Shown here piece by piece: positions 8,549 to 16,599 of a stretch of DNA of 64,000 bases. A model generated the notes under the pieces. The model was not told the DNA's origin, searched no databases, and worked only from the letters and a program-made list of their open reading frames with translations. Every line of letters starts with the position of its first letter. Positions within the stretch are counted from its first letter, which is position 1. The position numbers were made by a program, and so were the translations under genes. Source of the stretch: Lachnospira pectinoschiza (GTDB lineage: Bacteria > Bacillota > Clostridia > Lachnospirales > Lachnospiraceae); the NCBI RefSeq assembly GCF_020564355.1, contig NZ_JAJCRR010000007.1:138455-202454 (forward strand). Reading direction: 5' to 3'.

Positions 8549-8577
8549 AATATATCATGCGCCAAGTCATTTGTCAA
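8549..8577 (-). promoter_or_regulatory. Promoter of reverse rubrerythrin
   Basis: On the minus strand: -35 TTGACA (8572-8577), 17-bp spacer, -10 TATATT (8549-8554). This is close to the sigma-A consensus and leads into a leader of about 60 bases. Confidence 0.75.
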
Positions 8578-8684
8578 TAGAAAATAATAATAATTCCTAT
8601 TTTTAATTCCTGCTTATAGTATGCCCGGTTTTTCGGGACATCATTAAAGCTTATTTGATATTTTATCAAAAATTTTAAAAGCGT

Positions 8685-9089
8685 TTACTGCTCGTTTTTA
8701 TGTGCGCAGGAAGGGCATTTTCCGTAAAAGAAAGTGACGTTGCCCTCAATCTGTCCGTCGAAATTGCTGGCGGCGGCAGTACAGAACTGTCTGCTTTCTT
8801 CTGAACCGTCAAAATCCAGATCAATTACTGCACCACATTCTGTACATTGAAAATGATAATGCGGCATGACATTTCCGTCAAAGTGGACAGAGCCGTCTTC
8901 ACAAGGAACTTTGACTGCCTGACCGTTATCAACCAGAAAAGAAAGATTGCGGTAAACTGTTCCAAGGCTGATATTCGGAAAAGCCTTTAAAACATGTTCA
9001 TATACAACCTCAGCAGTCGGGTGGTCCTTGCGGGACATTAAAAAATTCTTAATCGCCTCACGCTGTCTGCTATATTTAACCGTAGCCAT
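8685..9089 (-). CDS. perR: Fur-family regulator, probably PerR
   Basis: A 134-residue metal-dependent repressor. The N-terminal winged helix contains HPTAEVVYEHVLKAFPNISLGTVYRNL; the C-terminal dimerisation part has HFDGNVMPHYHF (regulatory-metal His/Asp residues) and two CxxC pairs, CTECG and CPSCA, that bind structural zinc. An Asp follows the first CxxC region (VIDLD) where PerR proteins have Asp rather than the Glu of Fur, and the neighbour is a peroxide-reducing rubrerythrin, so PerR is the best reading. Its own promoter overlaps an AT-rich partly palindromic stretch, suggesting autoregulation. Confidence 0.85.
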   Translation of the reverse strand: MATVKYSRQREAIKNFLMSRKDHPTAEVVYEHVLKAFPNISLGTVYRNLSFLVDNGQAVKVPCEDGSVHFDGNVMPHYHFQCTECGAVIDLDFDGSEESRQFCTAAASNFDGQIEGNVTFFYGKCPSCAHKNEQ

Positions 9090-9112
9090 AAATCCTCCTT
9101 GTTTTACAAAAT

Positions 9113-9163
9113 TCTAGTAACTATTCCTATTATTAGTCTAGTGCATTTTTATGGGAAAGTCAA
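9113..9163 (-). promoter_or_regulatory. Promoter and possible operator of the PerR-like gene
   Basis: On the minus strand: -35 TTGACT (9158-9163), 17-bp spacer, -10 TAGACT (9135-9140). Immediately downstream lies CTAATAATAGGAATAG, partly palindromic and AT-rich, a loose PerR-box candidate for self-control. Confidence 0.5.
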
Positions 9164-9290
9164 GTGACATTTGAACAGGAAAAAACGACAGTTCACGGAT
9201 TATGTGTTGTTTTTTGGCAAGGTTGCGATATATTTAAGAAAATAAAAGAGAGTGTATCAGACACTTTATCAAAGAAATGGGGCGAGGGTA

Positions 9291-10319
9291 ATGAAAAAAG
9301 AAATGATAAAGCGGGCAGGTGCGGGCATATTATCCGGGGTAATTTTAGCAGCGGCATTATCGTGCAGTCTGAGCGGGTGTAACACCGTACAAAATCAAAC
9401 CGAACACCAAACAGAGCAAAAAACAGAACAAGAAGTGTCACAGGCGGCGCAGGGAGAAAATCAGGTTTCCGGCATCGAATTCAGACTACAATATCCGCAG
9501 GCAATGTGGCAGGGATTGAATCTGACATATGCCGATTATGGAAATGAGGAAGAATTTGAAAGAAAATTTCATAATGCGGTGCAGAAAATTACCGGGCTGA
9601 CAGGAAATGCGGACTGGTATACAAAATACAATCCGAAGGCGGTTTATATCCGTGTTCTTATAAAAATAGCGGATATGAGTTACCGGAGCATAGGTGGACA
9701 ATGTGATTTGCCGATAGTGGATGCGGCGGACGGGCTGTTTACGACCGTTTATATGGATAAAGATATGCAGGAGGCAGGTCAGCCGACCCTTGAACATGAA
9801 CTGACACATATGATATGCGGCGAAACATTTTCAAACAGCCTTATGGACGGACTGGCAGAATACTGTGAACGGCAGGTTACGGGAAAAAGCAACAGCACTT
9901 TCAGCGTATATCCGGCAGATGATTTGTTAAAGGTTATAGAAAAGTATAACGCGGCAGAGGAGGAAGCGGGTGTGACAGGAAAGATTTCCCTAGAGGAAAT
10001 CATGGACAAAATCGGAGCAGGCGAGAAAGAATATCCGTATAAAGATGTGAGTAAAGAGGCAAATCATCTGTGGTACATTTACAGTGAGTCTTTTGTGACG
10101 TGGCTCATAAACACATACGGTATGGAAAAAGTTATGGATTTATACAATAACGGACAATCCGAAGAAGATTATGAAAAACTTGAGACAGGCGGTTATGCGG
10201 CGGTGAAGGAAAAATGGAAAACGTATCTTTCAGAGTATGAGCAGCAAAATAGCACAGAGGATATTTTAGCGGAGCAGGAAGTCATTGCACAGCAGATAAA
10301 GGAAATCAAACTGCGTTGA
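9291..10319 (+). CDS. Lipoprotein with zinc metallopeptidase motif (peptidase MA-like)
   Basis: A 342-residue secreted lipoprotein. The N-terminus is a lipoprotein signal peptide with lipobox LSGC. After a Gln/Glu-rich spacer the protein contains HELTH (an HExxH zinc motif, near residue 175) and, about 25 residues later, GLAEYCE, which would supply the third zinc ligand as in gluzincin-type peptidases. A peptidase MA family assignment is inferred from this pattern; the target is unknown. The ATG at 9291 was chosen over an earlier in-frame start because of the SD GGCGAGGG and because it gives a clean signal peptide. Confidence 0.82.
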   Translation: MKKEMIKRAGAGILSGVILAAALSCSLSGCNTVQNQTEHQTEQKTEQEVSQAAQGENQVSGIEFRLQYPQAMWQGLNLTYADYGNEEEFERKFHNAVQKITGLTGNADWYTKYNPKAVYIRVLIKIADMSYRSIGGQCDLPIVDAADGLFTTVYMDKDMQEAGQPTLEHELTHMICGETFSNSLMDGLAEYCERQVTGKSNSTFSVYPADDLLKVIEKYNAAEEEAGVTGKISLEEIMDKIGAGEKEYPYKDVSKEANHLWYIYSESFVTWLINTYGMEKVMDLYNNGQSEEDYEKLETGGYAAVKEKWKTYLSEYEQQNSTEDILAEQEVIAQQIKEIKLR

Positions 10320-10360
10320 CGGCAAAGCTGTTTAAACCGTCAAAAATAAAATTTAAAATA

Positions 10361-10416
10361 AAAACAGAGTGTGATAAAAGCGGCAGTTCCGCAATCCAAT
10401 TGTCACACTCTGTTTT
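10361..10416. terminator. Bidirectional terminator between lipoprotein gene and murG
   Basis: A 14-bp perfect stem, AAAACAGAGTGTGA (10361-10374) with TCACACTCTGTTTT (10403-10416), and an inner GCGG/CCGC. A or T tracts on both sides let it stop transcription from both convergent genes. Confidence 0.9.
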
Positions 10417-10432
10417 ATATAGTTTTATAAAA

Positions 10433-11497
10433 TTACTTGGAATTTGCCGTAATCAGTTCCATGATTTTGCCGATAGCGTCATTCTGCTCGCTTAAAGCCA
10501 TGTTATTGACATAAGTCATGCGCTTCTGATACAGGTCGCGCACGGCCGCAAGCAGTGTTTCCGGTGTAATGTCTTCTTCCATTAAAACAGCGGAGTAGCC
10601 GTGTTTTTTAAAGGAGTTGGCATTTAAAATCTGGTCGCCGCGGCTTGCATTGGCAGAAAGCGGAATCAAAAGATTCGGCTTCTTTAAGGCAAGCAGTTCG
10701 CAGATTGCATTGGCACCGGCACGCGAAATGACAATATCGCTCATTGCAAATAAATCGCGCATTTCCTTGCTGATATATTCAAACTGGACATAGCCTTCTT
10801 TATTTTCAAAGCTTTTATCGGTTTTGCCCTTGCCGCACAGATGAACCACCTGGAAATCCTTTAACAGCTCCGGTAAAATGGCACGCACGGCATTGTTGAC
10901 CTTTACGGCGCCGGTGCTTCCGCCGACAACAAGAATAACCGGTTTTTCTGTGTTAAAATGACACAGATTCAGTCCGGCAAGTTTATTGCCCTGTAACAGT
11001 TCCTTCCGGATAGGAGAACCGGTAAGCACAGCTTTCTGCTGTGGGAGATACTGAACCGTTTCCGGGAAATTACAGCAAATTTTCGTTGCGGAACGCATGG
11101 CAATTTTATTGGCAAGTCCCGGTGTCATATCAGATTCGTGGATAATAACCGGAATCCGCTTATGTCCTGCCGCTAAAACAACCGGCACGGATACAAAACC
11201 GCCTTTGGAAAAGACGATATCCGGCTTGATTTTGCGCATCAGCGTCCTTGCCTGAAAATACCCTTTGAGAACGCGGAACGGGTCGGAAAGGTTTTTAAGG
11301 CTTTTGTAGCGTCTTAATTTTCCGGAAGAAATGCCGTAATACGGGATTTCAAGGTCTTCAATCAGCTGTTTTTCAATGCCGGTATAAGAACCGATGTAAA
11401 AAACTTCATATCCGGCTTCCTTTAAGCTCGGAAGCAGTGCAATATTCGGTGTAACGTGTCCGGCAGTACCGCCGCCGGTAAGTACAATCCGTTTCAT
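10433..11497 (-). CDS. murG: UDP-GlcNAc:undecaprenyl-PP-MurNAc-pentapeptide GlcNAc transferase
   Basis: This enzyme makes lipid II by adding GlcNAc to lipid I on the inner face of the membrane, the last cytoplasmic step of peptidoglycan synthesis. The 354-residue GT-B protein begins with the family motif TGGGTAGHVTPN; VFSKGGFVSVP and VVGGSTGA, then ISRAGANAICELLALKKPNLLIPL, match the MurG donor and acceptor sites. The ATG at 11497 was chosen because GAGGA lies before it; an upstream in-frame extension would only translate the hairpin repeat. It stands alone, away from the usual division cluster. Confidence 0.96.
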   Translation of the reverse strand: MKRIVLTGGGTAGHVTPNIALLPSLKEAGYEVFYIGSYTGIEKQLIEDLEIPYYGISSGKLRRYKSLKNLSDPFRVLKGYFQARTLMRKIKPDIVFSKGGFVSVPVVLAAGHKRIPVIIHESDMTPGLANKIAMRSATKICCNFPETVQYLPQQKAVLTGSPIRKELLQGNKLAGLNLCHFNTEKPVILVVGGSTGAVKVNNAVRAILPELLKDFQVVHLCGKGKTDKSFENKEGYVQFEYISKEMRDLFAMSDIVISRAGANAICELLALKKPNLLIPLSANASRGDQILNANSFKKHGYSAVLMEEDITPETLLAAVRDLYQKRMTYVNNMALSEQNDAIGKIMELITANSK

Positions 11498-11629
11498 AAT
11501 AATCCTCATTTCTGAGCAGCTTGTTGTAAAGAGGCGATGAGAAATTTGCGAAAGCGGTTTTTCATCTGCCATCATAGCTATTTGTTTTTGCTCATAAACA
11601 ATATAGCCAACGTCAAGCTACGCTTGCCG
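11498..11629 (-). repeat. Hairpin-RBS repeat, copy B (full form) before murG
   Basis: Read on the minus strand: GCAAGCGTAGCTTGAC, then hairpin 2 (GGCTATATTGTTT, loop ATGAGCA, AAAACAAATAGCT), GATGGCAGATGAAAAA and its returning arm TTTCTCATC, then ACAACAAGCTGCTCAGAAATGAGGA next to the murG ATG. It is close to copy F over most of its length. Confidence 0.85.
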
Positions 11630-11656
11630 TGTAAAAAATAAATAATCCGTTAAATA

Positions 11657-12460
11657 CTACATTTTATGGGAAAAACGTTCTTTAAAGCTGCAATGCTGGC
11701 ACAGTGGTTCAACGGCACGTTTGGCACGGAAGCCTTCTATAAAACGCACACTCCGTTCCCCGGCAAGAATGTCCTTTAGCGGTGTTGTAAAAATATTGCC
11801 GAGCGCCATGGCGGCATTGCCGTCTAAGCAGCACGGAACGACCGTTCCGTCACTTAAAACCGCCATATGCTGGCGCAGTCCCTGACAAAAGCCCCTGTCG
11901 TTGCAGTACGCATTATCAAGTGCAGGCCATTCAAAAGGTGACTGCACATTGACGTACAAATGTCGTTTAATTACGCAGTTTTTTTCTCCGAACAGTGTTG
12001 GAACACCGGTGGTATTCCACAGCCGCAGGGAAATCTCAGTATCCGTCTGTGCAAGCAGTGTTTCACAGGAGGCAAATAACTGCGCAATGTAAGTATCCAT
12101 GTCAATGCAGTCATTGTCGTCTGCGCTGTGCAGGGAAACATTCATCTGGTGGGGAGGCTGTGCAAGCAGTAAGGGAAGTTTTTGCGCAAGCAGTGTCCCG
12201 TTTGTTGTAAGATTTACGGTTACACCTGCCCTGCGGCACAGCGCAAGAATTTCATCAAGCTGCGGATGCAGCAGCGGTTCGCCCTTTACATGCAGATAAA
12301 TGTAGTTGGTGTACGGACGGATCTGCTGTAAGGTATGTGCAAATTCATCGACAGACATAAAATGCGGACTGCGCAGGGTTTCCTGACAAAAAGAACATTT
12401 TAAATTACAGGAACTGGTGATTTCTATATAAATGCGCTTAAAACGCGCCACATTTCCCAT
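11657..12460 (-). CDS. Radical SAM / SPASM domain protein
   Basis: A 267-residue iron-sulfur enzyme or maturase. CNLKCSFC (18-25) is the radical SAM CxxxCxxC cluster motif; the C-terminal half has CCLDGNAAMALGNIF and a final CQHC, the pattern of a short SPASM-type auxiliary cluster region. SPASM proteins often modify peptides or act as activating enzymes, but no precursor peptide gene is visible beside it, so the substrate is unknown. It begins 2 bp after the stop of the TSCPD gene, so the two form an operon. Confidence 0.88.
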   Translation of the reverse strand: MGNVARFKRIYIEITSSCNLKCSFCQETLRSPHFMSVDEFAHTLQQIRPYTNYIYLHVKGEPLLHPQLDEILALCRRAGVTVNLTTNGTLLAQKLPLLLAQPPHQMNVSLHSADDNDCIDMDTYIAQLFASCETLLAQTDTEISLRLWNTTGVPTLFGEKNCVIKRHLYVNVQSPFEWPALDNAYCNDRGFCQGLRQHMAVLSDGTVVPCCLDGNAAMALGNIFTTPLKDILAGERSVRFIEGFRAKRAVEPLCQHCSFKERFSHKM

Positions 12461-12462
12461 AA

Positions 12463-12711
12463 TTAATTCTGAGCCTTATACTGCTTTAAAGCCGTTGCAA
12501 GCTGGTCCGGGCAGGAAGTAGACTTAAATCCGCAGCGGATACCTTCCATACGGCGGATGGCTTCATCAATATCCATGCCTTCTACTAAAGCAGCAACACC
12601 CTGTGTATTGCCGGAGCAGCCGCCCTCAAAAGCTACATTGGTTACTTTATTATCAACAACATCAAAATGAATGGCGCGTGAACAGACGCCCTGTGTTTTA
12701 TAATTCATCAT
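12463..12711 (-). CDS. TSCPD domain protein (TIGR03905-like)
   Basis: An 82-residue protein with GVCSRAIHFDVVDNKVTN, FEGGCSGNTQG and the defining motif TSCPDQLA near the C-terminus. The TSCPD domain also occurs at the end of some class II ribonucleotide reductases and may bind metal through its cysteines; the function of the stand-alone form is not known to me. GGAGAGAAAATG gives a good start. First gene of an operon with the radical SAM protein. Confidence 0.88.
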   Translation of the reverse strand: MMNYKTQGVCSRAIHFDVVDNKVTNVAFEGGCSGNTQGVAALVEGMDIDEAIRRMEGIRCGFKSTSCPDQLATALKQYKAQN

Positions 12712-12831
12712 TTTCTCTCCTTTGTTTTTTGCATTGTCATGGTATCATAAAATGAAGCGGGATACAAGAAAATTTATCTAAACAAAGGATAATTGTGCCA
12801 TGATGTCCGGTAAGGAATCAACAGGATAAAG

Positions 12832-12860
12832 TTGCAAATTACGAGTGGTATGGGTATAAT
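12832..12860 (+). promoter_or_regulatory. Promoter of the transglutaminase-like gene
   Basis: -35 TTGCAA (12832-12837), 17-bp spacer, -10 TATAAT (12855-12860). The leader of about 100 bases contains two hairpins: GCGG/CCGC right after the start and CTATGAG/CTCATAG (12911-12917 with 12938-12944) before the SD. Confidence 0.65.
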
Positions 12861-12967
12861 TATTAATATGCGGTAAAAGCCGCACAATGAAGAAAAATTT
12901 GTATAAAATGCTATGAGTGTCAAATCTACATTTTCCGCTCATAGAAGGATTGAAAACGGAGTAGCAA

Positions 12968-14044
12968 ATGGCACGGAAAAAGAAGAAAAAACGACGCCTG
13001 AAAAAGGGGGCTGCACTCGTTTTAAAATGGTCCATTGCAATGATTATCATAGGAACTGCCGCATTTTTTCTGATGAATATGGTATATAACCGGGGCATTT
13101 ATGTAAAGACACACCCGCTGGTACTCGATATGGAAGAAGATGTATCGGCAGAGGATTTTATTGAAACGTATGATGACACAGAGGTGTTGGTCACTTTTGT
13201 AGATATGCCGGTGCATCAGATTGGAAAGCAGACGGTTGAGTTTGTAGTGGAAAATAAAAAGGGAAGAAGTAAAAAATATACACAGACACTCGAATGGGTG
13301 CATAAAGATAAAACAGCGCCGCAGATTAACGGTGTACATAACATCACAGTGACCATCGGGGATACTGTTTCATATCTGGACGGGGTCAGTGCCGTGGATG
13401 ATGTGGACGGACCGGTGAATGTAACGGTTGAAAAGGTGTCTGTCAATACAAGACAGACGGGAACGTACCCTATCGCTTATCTGGCAACAGACAGTGCGGG
13501 CAATCTGGCAAAGGTCAATGCAAGCGTAACCGTGGTGGAACGCGCACAGGACTGGCAGGAGGCATATGCGCTGGTTGACAGTGTACTGGCAAAGATTACA
13601 ACACCGCAGATGTCACTCGGACAAAAGGCAAAAGCCATTTTTGATTATGCGCATAACAATATTACGTATGCGGGCGTGCGCCTTGCAGATGACTGGGATG
13701 CGGAATGGTATGCAGGACTTCAGAATATTGAGCAGAACGGCACGACAGGCGGCGACTGCTATACGTATTATGCTGTTGCAAATGTGCTGTTACAGCGTGC
13801 CGGAGCGGAAACCATGCGTGTGGAGCGGCAGAACGCAGGGGACGGCAGCCACCACTACTGGATTTTGTGTAATGTTGGGACAGGCTGGTATCATTTTGAT
13901 GCCACACAGATTTCCAACGGATTTACGTGTTTTATGCTGACGGATAAGCAGGTGCGCGACTTTACACAGATAAAGCCGAATTTCTATGATTTTGCCGCAG
14001 ACCGGTATCCTGCAACACCGCAGACGGAATTTGTCCTGCAATAA
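12968..14044 (+). CDS. Membrane-anchored transglutaminase-like protein with Ig-like domain
   Basis: A 358-residue protein with a very basic N-terminus (ARKKKKKRRLKK), one transmembrane helix (about 17-40), an extracytoplasmic Ig-like region (about 100-180, with VTIGDTVSYLDGVSAVDD, DUF5011-like) and a C-terminal transglutaminase-like domain. The Cys-His-Asp triad can be placed at GGDCYTYY, SHHYW and YHFDAT. Such domains act as peptidases or crosslinkers at the cell surface; the substrate is not known. It is followed 30 bp later by the racemase gene in the same direction. Confidence 0.85.
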   Translation: MARKKKKKRRLKKGAALVLKWSIAMIIIGTAAFFLMNMVYNRGIYVKTHPLVLDMEEDVSAEDFIETYDDTEVLVTFVDMPVHQIGKQTVEFVVENKKGRSKKYTQTLEWVHKDKTAPQINGVHNITVTIGDTVSYLDGVSAVDDVDGPVNVTVEKVSVNTRQTGTYPIAYLATDSAGNLAKVNASVTVVERAQDWQEAYALVDSVLAKITTPQMSLGQKAKAIFDYAHNNITYAGVRLADDWDAEWYAGLQNIEQNGTTGGDCYTYYAVANVLLQRAGAETMRVERQNAGDGSHHYWILCNVGTGWYHFDATQISNGFTCFMLTDKQVRDFTQIKPNFYDFAADRYPATPQTEFVLQ

Positions 14045-14074
14045 GCAATCCGTTTATTATGGAAGGAAAAGAAA

Positions 14075-14806
14075 ATGAAGACACTGGGAATTTTAGGCGG
14101 AATGGGACCGATGGCGACTGCCTGTTTTATGGAACGGATAACCGCAATGACAGCGGCAGATACCGACCAGGAGCAGATACCGGTGATTGTATACAGCAAT
14201 ACACAGATTCCTGACAGAAGTGCGTATCTTTTAGACAGACCGCAGGCGGAAAATCCTTTGACGGCATTACGGCAGACGGCGCATTTTTTAGACGGTGCAT
14301 GTGATTATATTGCAATGCCGTGTGTGACAGCACATGCGTTTTATACGCAGATACAACAGGAACTTTCCCATGCCGTGCTTTTCAATATGGTTGAACTGAC
14401 GGTGCAGTCCTTAAAGGCACAGAACATAAAAAAAGCGGGACTGCTGGCAACGGACGGCACGATTGCAGGCGGTGTATTTAAAGAAAGTTTAAAAAATGCA
14501 GGAATCGAGAGTGTTCTGCCGGGTGCGCTGTCACAAAAAAGCCTTATGGCGCTGATTTACCGGATAAAAGCGGGAAAAGAGCCGGATATGGCGGCGTTTA
14601 ACCGCATTTTACAGGAACTCGTATCCGGCGGCGCAGAAAGAATCGTACTTGGCTGTACGGAAATTTCCATTTTAAATTTAAAAGAAAAATGTCCGTGTGC
14701 CGTACCGTATACAGACTGTATGGAACTGCTGGCGGAGGCGGCGGTGGCAGCGTGCGGCGGACAAGTCGCTCAGAAATGGAGGCAAATGCGAAAATCCATA
14801 AATTAA
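14075..14806 (+). CDS. Aspartate/glutamate racemase family protein
   Basis: A 243-residue cofactor-independent racemase that inverts an acidic amino acid through two cysteines. Both are present: MPCVTAH (first) and LGCTEI (second), with the N-terminal GILGGMGP. Aspartate is the likely substrate, supplying D-Asp for the cell wall, but this is inferred. SD GGAAGGAAAAG precedes the start. The last 15 or so codons (from GGQVAQKW) are encoded by the first unit of the hairpin-RBS repeat, so the C-terminus has apparently been rewritten by repeat insertion. Confidence 0.88.
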   Translation: MKTLGILGGMGPMATACFMERITAMTAADTDQEQIPVIVYSNTQIPDRSAYLLDRPQAENPLTALRQTAHFLDGACDYIAMPCVTAHAFYTQIQQELSHAVLFNMVELTVQSLKAQNIKKAGLLATDGTIAGGVFKESLKNAGIESVLPGALSQKSLMALIYRIKAGKEPDMAAFNRILQELVSGGAERIVLGCTEISILNLKEKCPCAVPYTDCMELLAEAAVAACGGQVAQKWRQMRKSIN

Positions 14807-15083
14807 AGATTTTCGCACATCAAGCGTAGCTTGATGTTTCACTTTGTGCCGCAGGCGTCACAAAGTCGTTTTATCGCAGAGCCAAATAAGATTTGGCTCG
14901 CGATTCTTCCAGCATTAAAATGCCTGCGGAATGAGGAAAATGCGAAAAATATGCTTGAGAGCATATTTTCACACGGAGATTTGTTTCTGAGCGAAAACAA
15001 ATCTCTCTGATTGCAGATGAGAAATCGCCTGCGCGAATTTCTCATCGCAGCTTCGCGACAAAGTCGCTTAGGAATGAGGTAGT
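14752..15083 (+). repeat. Hairpin-RBS repeat, composite copy C
   Basis: A train of hairpins: TGCGAAAAT/ATTTTCGCA, CATCAAGC/GCTTGATG (3-base loop), ACTTTGTG/CACAAAGT, GAGCCAAAT/ATTTGGCTC extended by ATCGC/GCGAT, AATATGCT/AGCATATT, GAGATTTGTTT/AAAACAAATCTC, GATGAGAAAT/ATTTCTCATC and GCGAC/GTCGC. CAGAAATGGAGG, GGAATGAGGA and AGGAATGAGG occur three times, the last serving as RBS of the next gene. It looks like nested or tandem units. No gene lies within it. Confidence 0.85.
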
Positions 15084-16592
15084 ATGAGAAATGTATTAGA
15101 ATATCTGGAAGCGGCATATCTGAAAGCACCGGAAAAGACGGCATATGCCAGTGAAACGGACAGCCTTACGTTCCGGCAGGTTTATATGCAGGCGCGGTCT
15201 GTCGGAACAGTGCTTTTAAAAGATGGATTGTATAAAAAGCCGGTGGTGGTTTTTATGGAAAAAAGCCCGCAGACGATTACTGCATTTTTAGGTGTGGTTT
15301 ATGCGGGGTGCTATTATGTGCCGGTTGATGAGGAAATGCCGTCTTACAGAATGGAACTGATTTTTAAGACACTTTCGCCGCAGGCGGTAATCTGCGATAA
15401 AGCAACAACAGATAGGCTTTACAAAATGGGCTATCAGGGACAAGTATATTTATATGAGCAGATATCAGCTACACCGCAGGATACGAAAGCACTGTCGGCA
15501 GTCCGTGAAAAAAGCATTGATACCGATGCACTGTATATTGTATTCACATCGGGTTCAACAGGCATCCCAAAAGGTGTTGTAGCCTGCCACCGTTCAGTCA
15601 TTGATTATATTGAAAATCTTTCAGCAGTGTTGCAGGTATCGGAGGATACCGTGTTTGGCAATCAGGCACCGCTGTATGTCGATGCCTGTTTAAAGGAAAT
15701 ATATCCGACCTTAAAATTTGCGGCAACGGCATACCTGATACCAAAGCAGTTATTTATGTTTCCGGTGAAGCTTGTTGAATTTATCAATGCTCATCAGATT
15801 AATACCATCTGCTGGGTTGTTCCGGCACTGACGATGATATCGGGACTGGGCGCATTTGAAAAAGCAGTGCCGTCATCTTTAAAGACGATTGCATTCGGCA
15901 GTGAAGTGTTTCCGGCAAGACAGCTTGCACTCTGGAGAAAATATGTCCCCAATGCACGGTACATCAATCTGTACGGACCGACGGAAGCAACCGGAATGTC
16001 CTGCTACTATGTTGTGGACAGGGAATTTAAGGAAGACGAAGTGATTCCGATTGGCAGACCGTTTCCCAATACCGGCATTCTGCTTTTAAATGAAGATGGA
16101 AAAGAAGTAACGCAGGGAGAAAAGGGCGAAATCTGTATCCGTGGAACGGCGGTGACCATGGGATATTACCGCCAGCCGGAAAAGACTGCCGGGAATTTTG
16201 TGCAGAATCCGCTCAATAAGGACTATCCGGAGATTATTTATAAGACCGGAGATTTGGGTTATTATAATGACCGCGGAGAATTAATGTTTGCTTCCCGTAA
16301 GGATTATCAGATTAAACATATGGGACATCGTATTGAACTTGGTGAAATTGAAGGCAGTGTAAACTGCATGGAAAAAATCGCAGGCGGCTGTTGTATTTAT
16401 GATGAGGAAAAGAAAAAAATTGTATTATTTTATGCGGGAGAAGTACAGCCGGCAGAGGTGCTTGCCTTTTTAAAGGAGCGTCTTCCACGCTACATGGTGC
16501 CGGGCGTTTTACGACAGGTGGATAGATTGCCGCTGACCTTAAACGGCAAAGTCGACCGCATGAAATTAAAAGAGATGTATGCTGGAGAATAG
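15084..16592 (+). CDS. DltA-like adenylation enzyme (amino acid--carrier protein ligase)
   Basis: A 502-residue ANL-superfamily enzyme expected to activate an amino acid with ATP and load it on the adjacent carrier protein. Visible motifs are the P-loop TSGSTGIPKGV, GPTEAT, TGDLG and the C-terminal lysine in LNGKVDR. Gene order (adenylation, carrier, MBOAT, SGNH) matches the D-alanylation system for teichoic acids. However, the stretch that reads FCGEV in D-alanine-specific DltA is FGSEV here (about 271-276), so the substrate may not be D-alanine. The repeat's GAATGAGG provides the RBS. Confidence 0.88.
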   Translation: MRNVLEYLEAAYLKAPEKTAYASETDSLTFRQVYMQARSVGTVLLKDGLYKKPVVVFMEKSPQTITAFLGVVYAGCYYVPVDEEMPSYRMELIFKTLSPQAVICDKATTDRLYKMGYQGQVYLYEQISATPQDTKALSAVREKSIDTDALYIVFTSGSTGIPKGVVACHRSVIDYIENLSAVLQVSEDTVFGNQAPLYVDACLKEIYPTLKFAATAYLIPKQLFMFPVKLVEFINAHQINTICWVVPALTMISGLGAFEKAVPSSLKTIAFGSEVFPARQLALWRKYVPNARYINLYGPTEATGMSCYYVVDREFKEDEVIPIGRPFPNTGILLLNEDGKEVTQGEKGEICIRGTAVTMGYYRQPEKTAGNFVQNPLNKDYPEIIYKTGDLGYYNDRGELMFASRKDYQIKHMGHRIELGEIEGSVNCMEKIAGGCCIYDEEKKKIVLFYAGEVQPAEVLAFLKERLPRYMVPGVLRQVDRLPLTLNGKVDRMKLKEMYAGE

Positions 16593-16599
16593 AAGAAAT

